DNA of 64,000 nt from Macrolepiota albuminosa (lineage: Eukaryota > Basidiomycota > Agaricomycetes > Agaricales > Agaricaceae): positions 2,753,042 to 2,817,041 of the forward strand of contig JAMWFC010000055.1 of the NCBI GenBank assembly GCA_027475525.1. The letters are read 5' to 3'. A program made the position numbers and the translations under genes. This document shows, in pieces, positions 44,550-55,661 of the stretch. The stretch's first letter is position 1; the number at the start of each line of letters is the position of its first letter. The notes beneath the pieces were generated by a model that made no database searches, was not told the origin of the DNA, and was given only the letters and a program-made list of their open reading frames with translations.

Positions 44550-47500
44550 ATGTCTACCATTCCACCTCCAACTCAATCGCCGCATGAGAGGATTTTTGCT
44601 GTACCAGAGGCAGTGTTGAAAGGCACAATGATGACCAAGGTCTCTGAGAAAAGGCAGAAACGTGTCTTGTTCCAGCTTGATCCTGATGCGGGAAGCATTC
44701 TATACAAGTCGCGAAAAACAGGTCCTGGTCAGTATTAATCTCTGCATCTCGAGAACGTAATTTGAGCCCGGATAGTTGCGTTTGAGACGATTAAAGAGAT
44801 TCGCTCAGGTCCTGCTGCGCTTCACTATCGGGAGCAGTTTAAGCTGCCAGAAGGAACGGAAAGGCGTTGGATCACGGTAATATACATTCTCGATGGTGCA
44901 TACAAGACACTGCACATGATTGCAGATACTCATGAGATCTTCGTCATGTGGGACGCAGCCATCCGCAAACTCGTTGCTATCCGTCAGGGACTCATGATAG
45001 GGCTTGGTAATGTTGATGTTAGGGAGTCAATCTGGGCCCGTCAATATTGGAAAGGTGCAGATGGGGACGGCGATAGGAAGTTGAGTCTTGAAGAGGTAGA
45101 AAGATTGTGCTGGAGATTGAACGCGAGATTCTCAAGACCTGAGCTTGAAAAAATGTTCAAGGTAAGCATTTCGAGAACAGTCATTGCTCGCAGATTTACA
45201 ATGATGAACCTAAAAGGACGCTGATCCCGCCAGCAAAGGTTATCTGGACTACGATGGTTTCCAGTCGTTCGTGCGTACTCTCAAACGACGTCCTGAGATT
45301 GAAAAGATCTACAAGGATATCTGCGATGCCAACGGCGATAGTTTCGACTTTCCGGTCTTTGAGAACTTTATGAAGGACATTCAACACGCAAGTTTTAATT
45401 GCCGTTTAATCGTGGGCTGGGGCTCATATCATCAAATAGTCAAAGTTGACTCGCGATGAACTCAAAGCTATTTTTTTGAAGTATTCGACCAGTTTCGCCG
45501 CTGAAAGAACGGAAGGTACTTCAACGTATACTTCAGATGCAGCATCGCCTCCCCAAAAAGTCCTGGATACATCTCAATCTACCTTCCCAAACGTTTTGAA
45601 ACCTCCAGTCCTCACCCTCGAGAGTTTCTCATCATTCCTTTTGTCCCCTGAGAATGCGGCTTTCTCCGAGAAGAACCAAGAGGTGTGGCAAGACATGACG
45701 CTACCTGTGTCCAATTACTTCATTTCTGCCTCCCATAATACATACCTCGTAGGACATCAGTTGATCGGAGTCAGTACCATCGAAGGGTACATTCGCGCTC
45801 TTCTCCATAGCTGTCGTAGTGTCGAGCGTGCGTTTACTTCGAAACATGTGTATCACAATTCTGATGAAGAACAACAGTTGACATATACGACGGAGATACT
45901 GAACCCGTTGTTTTTCATGGAAAAACGTTGACGTCGAAGGTTTCCGTGCGCGATATCTGTAACGCTATCGCCAAATATGCCTTCGTGACCTCGCCCTATC
46001 CTGTTTTAATCTCTGCGGAAATCCATTGTAGCGTCAAGCAACAAGACATACTCGTAAAGATCATGATTGAAGCCTTTGGGGAGTCCTTAGTCAGGGCACC
46101 GGTCGAAGGACGCCCTCGTATTAGTTGTTTGCCGAGTCCCGAGGAACTGAAGGGCAAGATCCTTTTGAAAGTGAATGTCCCTGTACATCCGAAGTCGGAT
46201 TACCGTTGATGCTGACCATTAAGGTCAGGCTAAGAACCTCTATGTCGTCGCTCAGCTCGAGGCACTCCGTGCCGAGAGCCCGAATTATGCCCCTCCGAAT
46301 GAAACCGACGTGCTCGAAGCCGAAACATCTTCTGATGACTCTGATGACGAAGAGGAGGGGAACGGCAAGAGGCTTGGTGGGGAAATCAGGCATGGTATGC
46401 AAGAGCTGAAAGAGAAATGGCGGCGAGTTCGAGGAACATCATCTGCTAGCCTCTCCAAAACGAAAGGAAAAGTTAAAATGTCGTTCAACCTCGCGTCGCT
46501 CCTCGTGTACACTATCGGCGTAAGGTGTCAGGGCCTTGGAAAGGAGCACGGGTACGCCCCCGAGCACATCTTCTCGCTGTCGGAGAACAAAGTGAATAAG
46601 CTGCTCAAGACGGGAAGCACAATGCGTGATTTGGTTCAGCATACCAAGGACCACATGGTTCGTATATATCCGAAGGGCACGAGGGTCAGTTCGAGCAATT
46701 ACCAACCACATCGCTACTGGGCTGCGGGGGCTCAGATCGTTGCTCTCAATTGGCAGACATTCGGTGAGTTCGCCAATCTTTTTGTGCGGGTAACGGATTG
46801 TCGAACTATGACGTTTGCAATCTAGATCTAGGTTATACCATAAACCAAGCGATGTTCCGACGTAATGGACGAGCAGGCTTTGTCTTGAAGCCTAATGCAC
46901 TCCGGGGTAACGACGAGCTTTTGACGAAGTACTCGAAACATGTGCTCGAAATCACTGTGCGTATATGTATCCGTCATATCTGGGTTGAGCTCATGAAATG
47001 ATCCAAATTAGATCATCTCCGCCCACCAACTCCCTCGTCTTAAGGACAAGAGAGGGCAGGAGGTTGTTGAAAAGTCGATCGTTGATCCCCTAGTTCAAGT
47101 TACCCTACACATTCCCGACTGGACCCATCCTCCATTTGTGTCGAAGTCAGGCTCCACAACGCCGTTACCATCAAGGCCTGCCCGGGGAGATCCTGCACCC
47201 CCTTCCTCGCGTACCGTTACGGAGCACACTCGTGCAGTCCAGAACAATGGTTTCAATCCTATTTGGAACGAGTCGCTCAGGCTGCACTTCGATGTTGTTG
47301 GTGGGAAGGAGATGTTGGACCTTGTGTTTGTGCAGATCTCCGTACTCGAGGATGACTATGATGAGGAGGATGATGAGCCCATTGCAGTGTATTGTACTCC
47401 GCTTTCGTGCCTAGAACGAGGTGTGTAGCATGTCCTCACCTTTTTCTTGATTAACAAAATTTGACTTTTAGGTTATCGACATCTTCCTCTCCATGATTCT

Positions 47501-47560
47501 CAGCTATCACAATATTTGTTTTCAACACTGTTTGTACATGCACAAATTCTTGACGAGTAG
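44550..47560 (+). CDS. Phosphoinositide-specific phospholipase C, copy 2
   Basis: Same nine-exon structure and 857 residues as the gene at 8152-11162, at a constant offset of 36398. PH, EF-hand, X, Y and C2 domains are all present. Catalytic histidines are intact, and the GC-AG third intron is at 45388-45439. Differences are concentrated at the fifth intron and the start of the following exon (46140-46320), where seven or eight substitutions fall within 170 bp. Those in the exon alter a few residues of the X-Y linker, which tolerates change. No difference breaks the frame. If the copies are alleles, this is a single PLC gene. Confidence 0.93.
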
Positions 47561-48686
47561 ATGGGCACCCAACTACAAGAGCTTCTGTATGTAGTAAAGA
47601 TTACATCTATCGAAAGTCGTCAATTCAAGCGGAAACTTTTTGAGAAATCAAAATCATGAGTATAATCAGTAAAACATATTGAATGTGATATTCATAGATC
47701 GTTGAGAACAAGCTCCAAAGTTGTATCCTACTGGGGCTAGCAAAAGGTTGGTGAGCTATGCATGGAGCCTCGCTAACAATAAGGCATTTATTTATAGATT
47801 CAAGTCTGTGTAATAACCTCAAGACCTGGAGAAGTTTATGGAAAACATAGGTTCTGTCCCATCCCTTGTCTTGTAAGAGGTCCTACAGTGTTCACTAGGT
47901 ATCTAGCAGAATGTTCCCCCTTCTCCCAATGCAGATTGCTGTAAGCATGCTGCTTACAGAACAACGATTCGACTTTCCGCCACAACTTTCGACTGACACA
48001 ACGCTTCGGAACACGATCGATGGCTCGCCCTTTGATCGAATAGGAGACGGAACCTTATTCTGGATTGGTATTTAGATACGAGCGTGTATTTTCGAGACCA
48101 ACTTTTCCCCCGAATACTAAGACTTGTTCCATTCTGTTACCAGCTATCTAAGTGAAGACGGATCTCCGTGGTCCCTTACAATTGCAGATGGATCATGACT
48201 TGTGGAGTTGTAGCTCACATTGAAGTTGCAGAACTAGGAAAAAAAACAAGGGTAGACAGCAAAAGAAACTCGCAGCATGTAAAGCAGATCAAGTAGATCT
48301 GATGGCTTCTTATTGCTAGACTCACTTTGTTAACAGTTGTGGATTTGAAAAGTAATCCATAGTCGATGAGAATAGTAGATCAATCTTTACTCTGCAACTA
48401 TAACGTGCTTGAAAAAACTAAAGCAATGAAGAAGAGAAAAGATAAATATTACTTAATTTAATTCCAAGCAGCACCAAGGTTGTGTGGAAACATCTTTAAA
48501 TCCAATCATAAGATCTGGCAGTTTTCATATTCCTTTTGGGTATTGTATGTACGAGTGAGAATACGATGATCGACCAACCAGGTCGTTGTTCATCCTTGCA
48601 GGGCAAAAATACATTAAACTTGAGTGAATGTAGAAGTAAAAGGGCAAGCATAGCCTTGTACATAGGGAAAGATTCAATACATGGTA
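47561..48686. other. Gene-poor region downstream of PLC, copy 2
   Basis: Counterpart of 11163-12288, with the same hairpin at 47939-47959. No gene supported. Confidence 0.6.
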
Positions 48687-49470
48687 TCAACAATGACATA
48701 ATGTTCGAATAACAACAGACGTCTCGGTTTCAGTGCCCGCATCCATCACGGTCTTGTCTATTTCATCCACTCCGATAATGCCTTGATCATTGACTTTGGG
48801 CTACTGTTAACTTTAAGAAATGGGTTACAAGTTAAGGATCATCGATCATCTATTAAATCAAAGGCTTTGATAACTACCTCTGGCTCAATACCGACTCTGG
48901 CAGAAACCGACTTAAAAGCCACATGAGCTTGGGTGGAGGTCCGCTTTGATGCAAATACTGGCTTGTTAGTCCTTCAGGGCCTTGAGAAATCAAGACAGCG
49001 ATTTAGTTACGAGATCACGACGAACCAGATTCCTCACCTCTCCGGTCTCAAAGTCGTGCCTCAATCGCATAACCGACGAATTGGATTGTCAAGTGGCAGC
49101 GACACTGACCTTGGAACTCAAGACGGGAGGCTTGGTAAATGCAGAGGTCGTATGAGTCAGTATAACTGAAAGAGTACTCAACATGTGCATAGCAATTCTT
49201 GCGAAGATACCTGGCAATTCTGAGTCATAAAAAGTAGACTGGAGTTGCTTTGTGACTTGAGCGAGAAAGATGTCGTCAGGTATAAAGGCTTTTGCAAACA
49301 GCTTGGCTTAAACAGCAGCTGGTATCGCAAGAGTTGGACAGACTTAGCACGATTGAATAACATGGGTTACATGGTTGTCCGTCAATTTGGTAAGGAGCGA
49401 CAAAAGGAAGTGCCATATTCTACAGTCATAGGCAGAAAGAACTTTGAAAAACGGAGGAGCCATTGAAAGT
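48687..49470 (-). pseudogene. Unidentified minus-strand coding remnant, copy 2
   Basis: Counterpart of 12289-13073. The same protein-like segments occur in several frames; small deletions (for example around 49270-49325) and substitutions separate the copies, consistent with weak or no constraint. Not recognised. Confidence 0.35.
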
Positions 49471-50183
49471 CTTGTATGCATCAATGGATGAAGTCTATTT
49501 ATACCGCCGGCAAGCCAGGACTAAAGGGCGGGGGGGAATGCGCTAATAGTCGTTTGAGTAGAAATCCATACGTGAGTGCCCATTACTTTAAGGATCCCAA
49601 GTGTTATCGGTGGGTCGACCATCAGACCACCTGTTATCAAGTCATGGTGCGAGGAATACAAGCCTTTTGAACTGTTCAATCAGGCTTGCTTAACTTCGAA
49701 TTATCCGGTCATGGTCACGAGAAAGCAAGTAGCCAAGAATCTCGTGATTTGAACCTCACGACTTGTGGTTAATCTCAGGAAGGCACCCACGCGTGTTCTC
49801 TCGGCCAGCAGTACAGAGAAGAACATTATAAGCTTTGCACTCTCAGGGTGTCCCCAAAAGCCCTATGACCCGCGTGACAGGCTCATAAACAGTAAATGTT
49901 TCGGGGTGTACTAGAAGGGCATGGCGATCTGTGGATGATTTCCACTGCCAGGAATGCGGCTCTGCTGCTCCTTCGATCTCTCGAGGTCCATCCCGGTTCG
50001 ATAAGTGTCGTAGTCTGGTGCTTCCTGGTCGATCGTTGAAATTCACAATATCGAATTACAGAGGGAGCCTATCGTCACTTTACGATCAAGTTGCGAGTTC
50101 TAAGGCTGCTTCTCGTCGATTTTAGCGACGCAACAACCATCGTCATTACATCATTGATGGGGTGTGGGAGCTTCGGCGAGCAT
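49471..50183. other. Upstream region of the beta-mannosidase gene
   Basis: No gene supported. Single-copy form of the stretch that carries a 77-bp doubling in copy 1. Confidence 0.6.
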
Positions 50184-50186
50184 ATG

Positions 50187-50203
50187 TATAAATTGTATAA
50201 ATG
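50187..50203 (+). promoter_or_regulatory. Candidate TATA boxes of the beta-mannosidase gene
   Basis: Two TATAAAT-like boxes (TATAAATT at about 50187 and TATAAATG at 50196) stand 35-45 bp before the start codon. The Gypsy insertion in copy 1 falls just 5' of them, at the equivalent of 50183. Confidence 0.5.
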
Positions 50204-50230
50204 GAGGCATGCGGACCCTGACCGTCAAGG

Positions 50231-53200
50231 ATGCTTTTGTCCTCAGCTTTATCTGTTGTACTCCTGAGTATAGCTCCGACAGTTTCTGCTACGATCTTCA
50301 ATGTCGCTCAACTCGATTGGACTTTGAAGAACCAGAATGGCTCAGTTCAAATTCCTGCTTCCGGCCCACCATCACAAGTGCATTTGGATCTATTGAAAGC
50401 TGGTATAATCACAGAGCCTTTGCTCGGAATCAACGGTAAGTAAGCTTTTTCATCCCCTAGTTCTGGGCCTGGTGTCCAACAGGACCATATGTAGATTTTA
50501 CTCAGCGCTGGATCGTTGATGATAATTGGACCTACACGGCGGACCTGACGCCATTCACGCGTACCTTGGACTTCGATTCTGCCGCGCTACCAACAGCGCT
50601 TTTGGTATTATACGGTATTGACACTGTTGCGAACATTGTGAGTAGGTAATCAACGAGTGACTTTGCCTTGGCCTCATACTCGCATGTAGACTGTAAGCGG
50701 TCACCCTGTGGCCTGGGTAAATAACGAGTTTAGGCAATATATATTCGATATTACAACATCCATCTCCACGCAATCGCCATCTGACAGTAATCTTACAATC
50801 GCCTTTGAATCAGCATTCTTCTACGCGCTGAATGTCAGTACTAGACCTGATGTGGAGCAATTTCCAGGGAATGCAGGAGTACGTAATGCAATTGGGAAGT
50901 TCTGTATGCTTGACTCATGTGGATTTTCTAGTTTGAATATCCTGCTGTTTGGCCGATGATTAGGAAGGTGGCATCTGATTTTGGATGGGATTGGGTGAGT
51001 TCCGAGTATGTAGCTTGATCATATGATGAACTAACGGCTGAACAGGGGCCAGCTTTCGTTCCCGTTGGAATATTTAAACCTGCATATCTTGTTGCGCTCA
51101 CCCCTTCAATCGGAGAGTCAGTTCCTCAAACAGGGACACCTCCCGTATCACCTTCTGCTTCCAATACAGATGAAGTCTCCGGTCCCATATTCGTTGAAGA
51201 ATCATCCATCGACATCTACAAGCAGGGACAGAACTTCTCGGTACCCCCGAAACAGAATGCGGACTGGATCGTAAACGTTACTTTGGGTCTCCGCTCTGCA
51301 GTGTCGATTCCACAATCTGCCCTGACTCTTTCTTTTCCCGAGCTCAAACTCACCTCTAATCCTTTTGAAATCACTAATATTCCTGTCTTAACTAATGACA
51401 CCTTCTGGATTACGGCCATTTGGTCGATTCCCGATAACATTCCTCAAAGATGGTACCCACACAACCTCGGAACACCAAAATTATACGACCTGAATGTTGT
51501 CTTGTCCGTCCCTTCCTCTGATGGATCCTCATCTGTCGTAGACTTCGTCACAAGAACTGGGTTTCGCACAATCGAGCTTGTGCAAACTCGATACAGCCAG
51601 GCAGACGTTGAACGACGTGGCATTTGGCCAGGAGATCAATGGCACTTTAAGGTTAACGGCAAAGTATTCTACGCGTCAGGAAACAACATCATCCCATTTG
51701 ATCCTTTTTATGCCCGTACGTCGACGGATCAAGTGCGTTGGCTACTTGAGAGCACTGTCAAGGGCGGCCAGAACATGGTATGTCATGAATTTTGTTTGAG
51801 ACCGTAGCTTCTTATCGGAATCGTTTAGCTGAGGGTATGGGGTGGCGGAACATATCAGCCTTCATCCGCTTCCGTGGCAGGCGGAGTGTACGACTTCTAT
51901 GATATTTGTGACGAACTCGGCATTATGGCATGGTCTGAAACTATCTTTTCCGATGCGTTGTACCCCATCAACGACTTCTTATTAAAGAACATTGAGCCTG
52001 AGGTGCGACAAAACGTAAGAAGGGTCAATCGTCACCCGAGTGCTGTACAGTGGGCCGGTGGAAACGAGATCGAAGGAATTGTGATATGGACCGATCAATG
52101 GGTTGAAAATGGCAAACATTTTCTGGATGAAGTACGTTTATATCTATGGCCCGGAAGTAGATGAATTGATATTGGACCTCAGTATGTAACCCTTTTCCAG
52201 GACTTCTTATATAACATCGTGACGTCGGAAACCCATTCGGTTGGTGAACCATCATTCCTCTTAACACCAGGGTTGATTCATATTTCAACCTAGCTTCCGT
52301 ATACTGACTGCTCTACGACGAAAGGTGTTCTAAGCCTTGACCCTTATGTTCTAAGGTTCAGTAATGGCACAACAGGAGAAATATATGGAAATTCAGGTAT
52401 GTAAAGATTCTCGTCATCAGTATAACCCTCGTTATCCGGGAAAAACACTTCAGAGCGTTACAACTACGATGCGAATTTTGCCTTCGACTACTCCTCATTC
52501 CCAGTTTCACGCTTTGTGAATGAGTTCGGTTTTCACTCGATGCCGTCATTCTACACTTGGGAAGAAGTCCTACTCTCAGCTGAAGACTTCTCATTTAATT
52601 CGACGGTTGTTGTGTCAAGAGAACACCACCCGCCTGCAGGGTCTCTCACCTTCCCTAACCCGAATGCCGCAGAGGGTCAACGAGAGATGACGGTGGCCGT
52701 TGAACTTTGGCTTCCCACTCCCGGTACGACCGACGCAAATCAGACATTCGCACAGTGGTGTTGGAGCACTCAGATATTCCAGGCCATGACTATCGTGTCC
52801 CAAGTCGCATGGTACAGGCATGGAGCCGGACAGAGCGAGAACAACTTGGGGGCACTTGTATGGCAACTCAACGACATCTGGCAGGCGCCGAGCTGGTCGA
52901 GCATCGAGCATTCTGGAAGGTGGAAGGTGCTTCATTACGGTCTTGCTGGAATTTTTGCACCTGTCGCAATATACCCATTCTGGACTGTCGCGAACGAGAC
53001 ATTGCAAGTTCTTGCCATTTCAGATCGTTGGGAAGATGTGAAAGGTACGGCTCAAGCGACCTGGTACGATTGGACGGGGAGATCATTAAACACAACGTTC
53101 TTTGATTTTACTGTCCCGACGCTCAACAATTCTCTTTTATACGAGGCCCAAGGACTGACCAATATACTGCCAAATGGAAAAGACGCTGCGGATGTGTTTT

Positions 53201-53841
53201 TGCATCTCAATGTTACCGCAAATATCACTGGAAATGTAGTGACAAATGAACAGTTTGTAAGTGGAGTTCATCGATGGTGGGTTTGAAGCTGATATGCCTG
53301 CCTCCCAAGTTCACTCCAACATCGCTAGCAAATTCCCGCTTGGTCGATCCACAAATTAGCGTGACTCGGAGCCAGGATTTGACATTTACTTTGTCAGCTA
53401 AAGGAGGTGTCGGGGCTTGGACTTGGATCGACCATCCCTCTGAAACAGTCGGCATATTTGTTGATAAAGAAACAAATATTCCTTCCAATGGATTCTATCT
53501 TATTCCTGGCGTTGACCGCACTTGTAAGTCTTAAAACTTTGATTCGGTTCATTCTGACAGCTTTGTCAGTATCGTTCATGTTGAACCCTGCCTTGTCGAA
53601 GGTTCAGAACCCAGATCCTGCTGATTTCGTAGTTCGCTCCTTGTGGAACAATACCCATCTCGGAGGGCCTTCTGACCCCAATATCAAGCTTCCACGACGC
53701 GATCTACCACTCCTTCCACGACCATTTTGGTATTTGATACTCGGTGTGTTTGTATTCATCGGGCTCTTCGTGATTTCCAAGTATATAGTACCCGTTTTCT
53801 TCACTCGCCCTCAGCCGATTCATTTGCCCGAAGCGGACTGA
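50231..53841 (+). CDS. Beta-mannosidase, GH2, with signal peptide and C-terminal membrane anchor
   Basis: Releases terminal beta-1,4-mannose from manno-oligosaccharides during hemicellulose breakdown. Signal peptide MLLSSALSVVLLSIAPTVSA, then the GH2 sugar-binding fold (TQRWIVDDNWTY, FGWDWGPAFVPVG), a central immunoglobulin-like domain, and the catalytic barrel with LRVWGGG, the acid/base Glu in AGGNEIEG (near 52060) and the nucleophile Glu in VNEFGFHSMPS (near 52520). Many N-glycosylation sites. Near the end a hydrophobic stretch YLILGVFVFIGLFVISKYIV (53732-53791) is followed by about 20 residues, which would tether the enzyme to the membrane. Ordinary fungal beta-mannosidase A is soluble and about 920-940 residues; this one is near 1,000. 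About ten introns. The first is 50436-50482, and its phase supports ATG 50231. Confidence 0.9.
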
Positions 53842-53956
53842 TTTAAAAAAGCTCATTTGTCTGTTTGGGAGGGTACTTGTTCGCTGAACAAGTTTTAAAG
53901 GGATCAACCATGTATCATAGATACACAATGAAAATTGGAATTGTATCTAGTCGTCT

Positions 53957-54975
53957 TCAACGTTGGTTGAGCTGAAAATCACATGAAGGATCGGAAGTTG
54001 TTCGGCCCGGAGCAAATCGGCCCTCGAAATTTTCAGCCGCGCACGGACCAATCCGAAAACGTATATAAACCCCTGCACAACATCCTGGTTTCTTCAGAAC
54101 ATACTCATCAGGATCTATTTTATAGAAACTGACCGAGTCTCGCATTTTTACAAATGCCGCATCCTTCAAATCCACTCGATGACCTTTGCGCTGGCTCGTT
54201 ATACCGAGAACATTGACTTTTGCTTCGTGCGGGGTCTCGAGGACGTTTGGTTTACTTGCGCCGAATGTTTGAAAAAACATCAGCGCAGTGAACCAGCGAG
54301 CTTAGCGTCTGTCTGATGGATTACCCTTGAAAGATGTTTTAGTTTTAGGTAGTTAGTTTGGTGTCTAGAAATGTAGCACGCTCTTAACGTTATTTCCTTT
54401 ATTTCGGCTGTCTGACTCTTGGTCCCCATTCTTCAGATTACCAGCACATTCTTCTGGCAATCAAAACGTAGGCTTTTTTGCGAACAATGAGAGCACTTCA
54501 AGGTTTACTGCGCTACGTGAAACTGCTAGAGGGGGCGCGAGTGAGACCTATCCCGAAGGAAGTTCACTCTGACGTCCATTCTCTAGGTAAGCATGTATCT
54601 CTCAGGAGGGTGGATCATCTAGATGACCTGAACGTAGATTGGGAAAGTAATTGTATTCGTAACTGCCCGCCACTCCACACCCTTTTGTAAAGTAGTTTCC
54701 ATCTCATATAACGCGTGGGAGCTCGGGACAGGCCGTGCAGGCTCTCCCGGAGCGTGCTCCGACTTGTCCGGTAAAAGATTCATGCAAGTGTGGTCATTGG
54801 TACCATTAACTTGCCATTGACTTGAATATTGAATACTTAGCGGCCGAAGTGTGAAGTTGTCTTGATACCATCGCCGTGTTCCAGACAAGATTGTTCGACT
54901 TACCAACATCAGATGAAGAAAATGCATAAGTGCCATCTGACAGTGAACACTGGACTGATAGTCATCTTGATCCAT
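53957..54975 (-). CDS. Possible unidentified minus-strand gene
   Basis: An ATG at 54280 opens a 107-codon frame (MFFQTFGASKPNVLETPHEA ... KKPGCCAGVYIRF) to a stop at 53957. Upstream, 54975-54619 is a second open frame (MDQDDYQSSVHCQMALMHFL ... PDKSEHAPGEPARP) with GT sites that could be donors. They may be separate frames or exons of one gene convergent with beta-mannosidase. No domain recognised. Confidence 0.3.
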
Positions 54976-55661
54976 CCTGCAACATCAGAAGCCCCAGCAA
55001 CGCTTCCAACTGCAAATGGGTGTTGATTGTCATCATATCTTAGGATCGCCCAGATTTAATGTTTCTTGCCGCGACAGGCTCAGTGTCATGACGAACTATT
55101 ATTGAATTCCAGAATCGACACATATCTTCAACTCCGATCTCGCCTCACAAGTGCAGCCTCCTAACTGACAGCAGATCAATTTCAAGCAAACGATTCTGTG
55201 ATAGGGATCAGGATTCATCCCTCAAAGACATTCTGTGCTGATAATGTCACTAAGCACGGTTGAATCACATCCCTTCGCAACAAGAACGCGATGCCAAAGA
55301 GCCGAAAACGATTGGTAAGAGTAGCACCGATTTCATCCCTTTTGTCCGCCTCACGCAAGCAGAGCGGATTACACCTCTCATACATGAGCTGGGCGAGTGG
55401 CTAGCTTCATCAAGTATAAATCAAGTATAAATGGGGCATGGTGGACAATGCACAGTAATAGCTCGACAAGTGGCCCATGAGTCGGACTGGGACGGAAGGA
55501 ATAAATTTATGCATATCATCATGAACAAAATGACCTTGCTCAGTGGGTTCATGTTGATGACCGGAAAAATACCATATTTGGGAAATTTTCGGCAACTCCC
55601 CACATGGATATCCTTATGATCACCCTGAGCATGGTCTTGAGCAAGTCTCATAACGACCGCC
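54976..55661. other. Intergenic region upstream of the NIPA gene
   Basis: No gene supported. Contains a short direct repeat ATCAAGTATAAATC/ATCAAGTATAAATG at 55410-55431. Confidence 0.55.

Larger units (their letters stand above)
38744..50183 (+). repeat. 11.5-kb duplicated segment, copy 2
   Basis: Counterpart of 2322-13874. Homology begins at TATACAGGCATG, just inside a fossil of the membrane-protein exon, and ends at GAGCAT (50183), where copy 1 has the Gypsy insertion. Copy 2 continues without a break into the beta-mannosidase promoter, so this is the undisturbed locus. It contains one 77-bp join (39441-39594) that copy 1 lacks. Confidence 0.95.

Noticed and set aside
50201..50221. Six-codon upstream open frame before the beta-mannosidase start
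   Set aside because: It begins only a few bases after the TATA-like box, so it is probably upstream of the transcription start.
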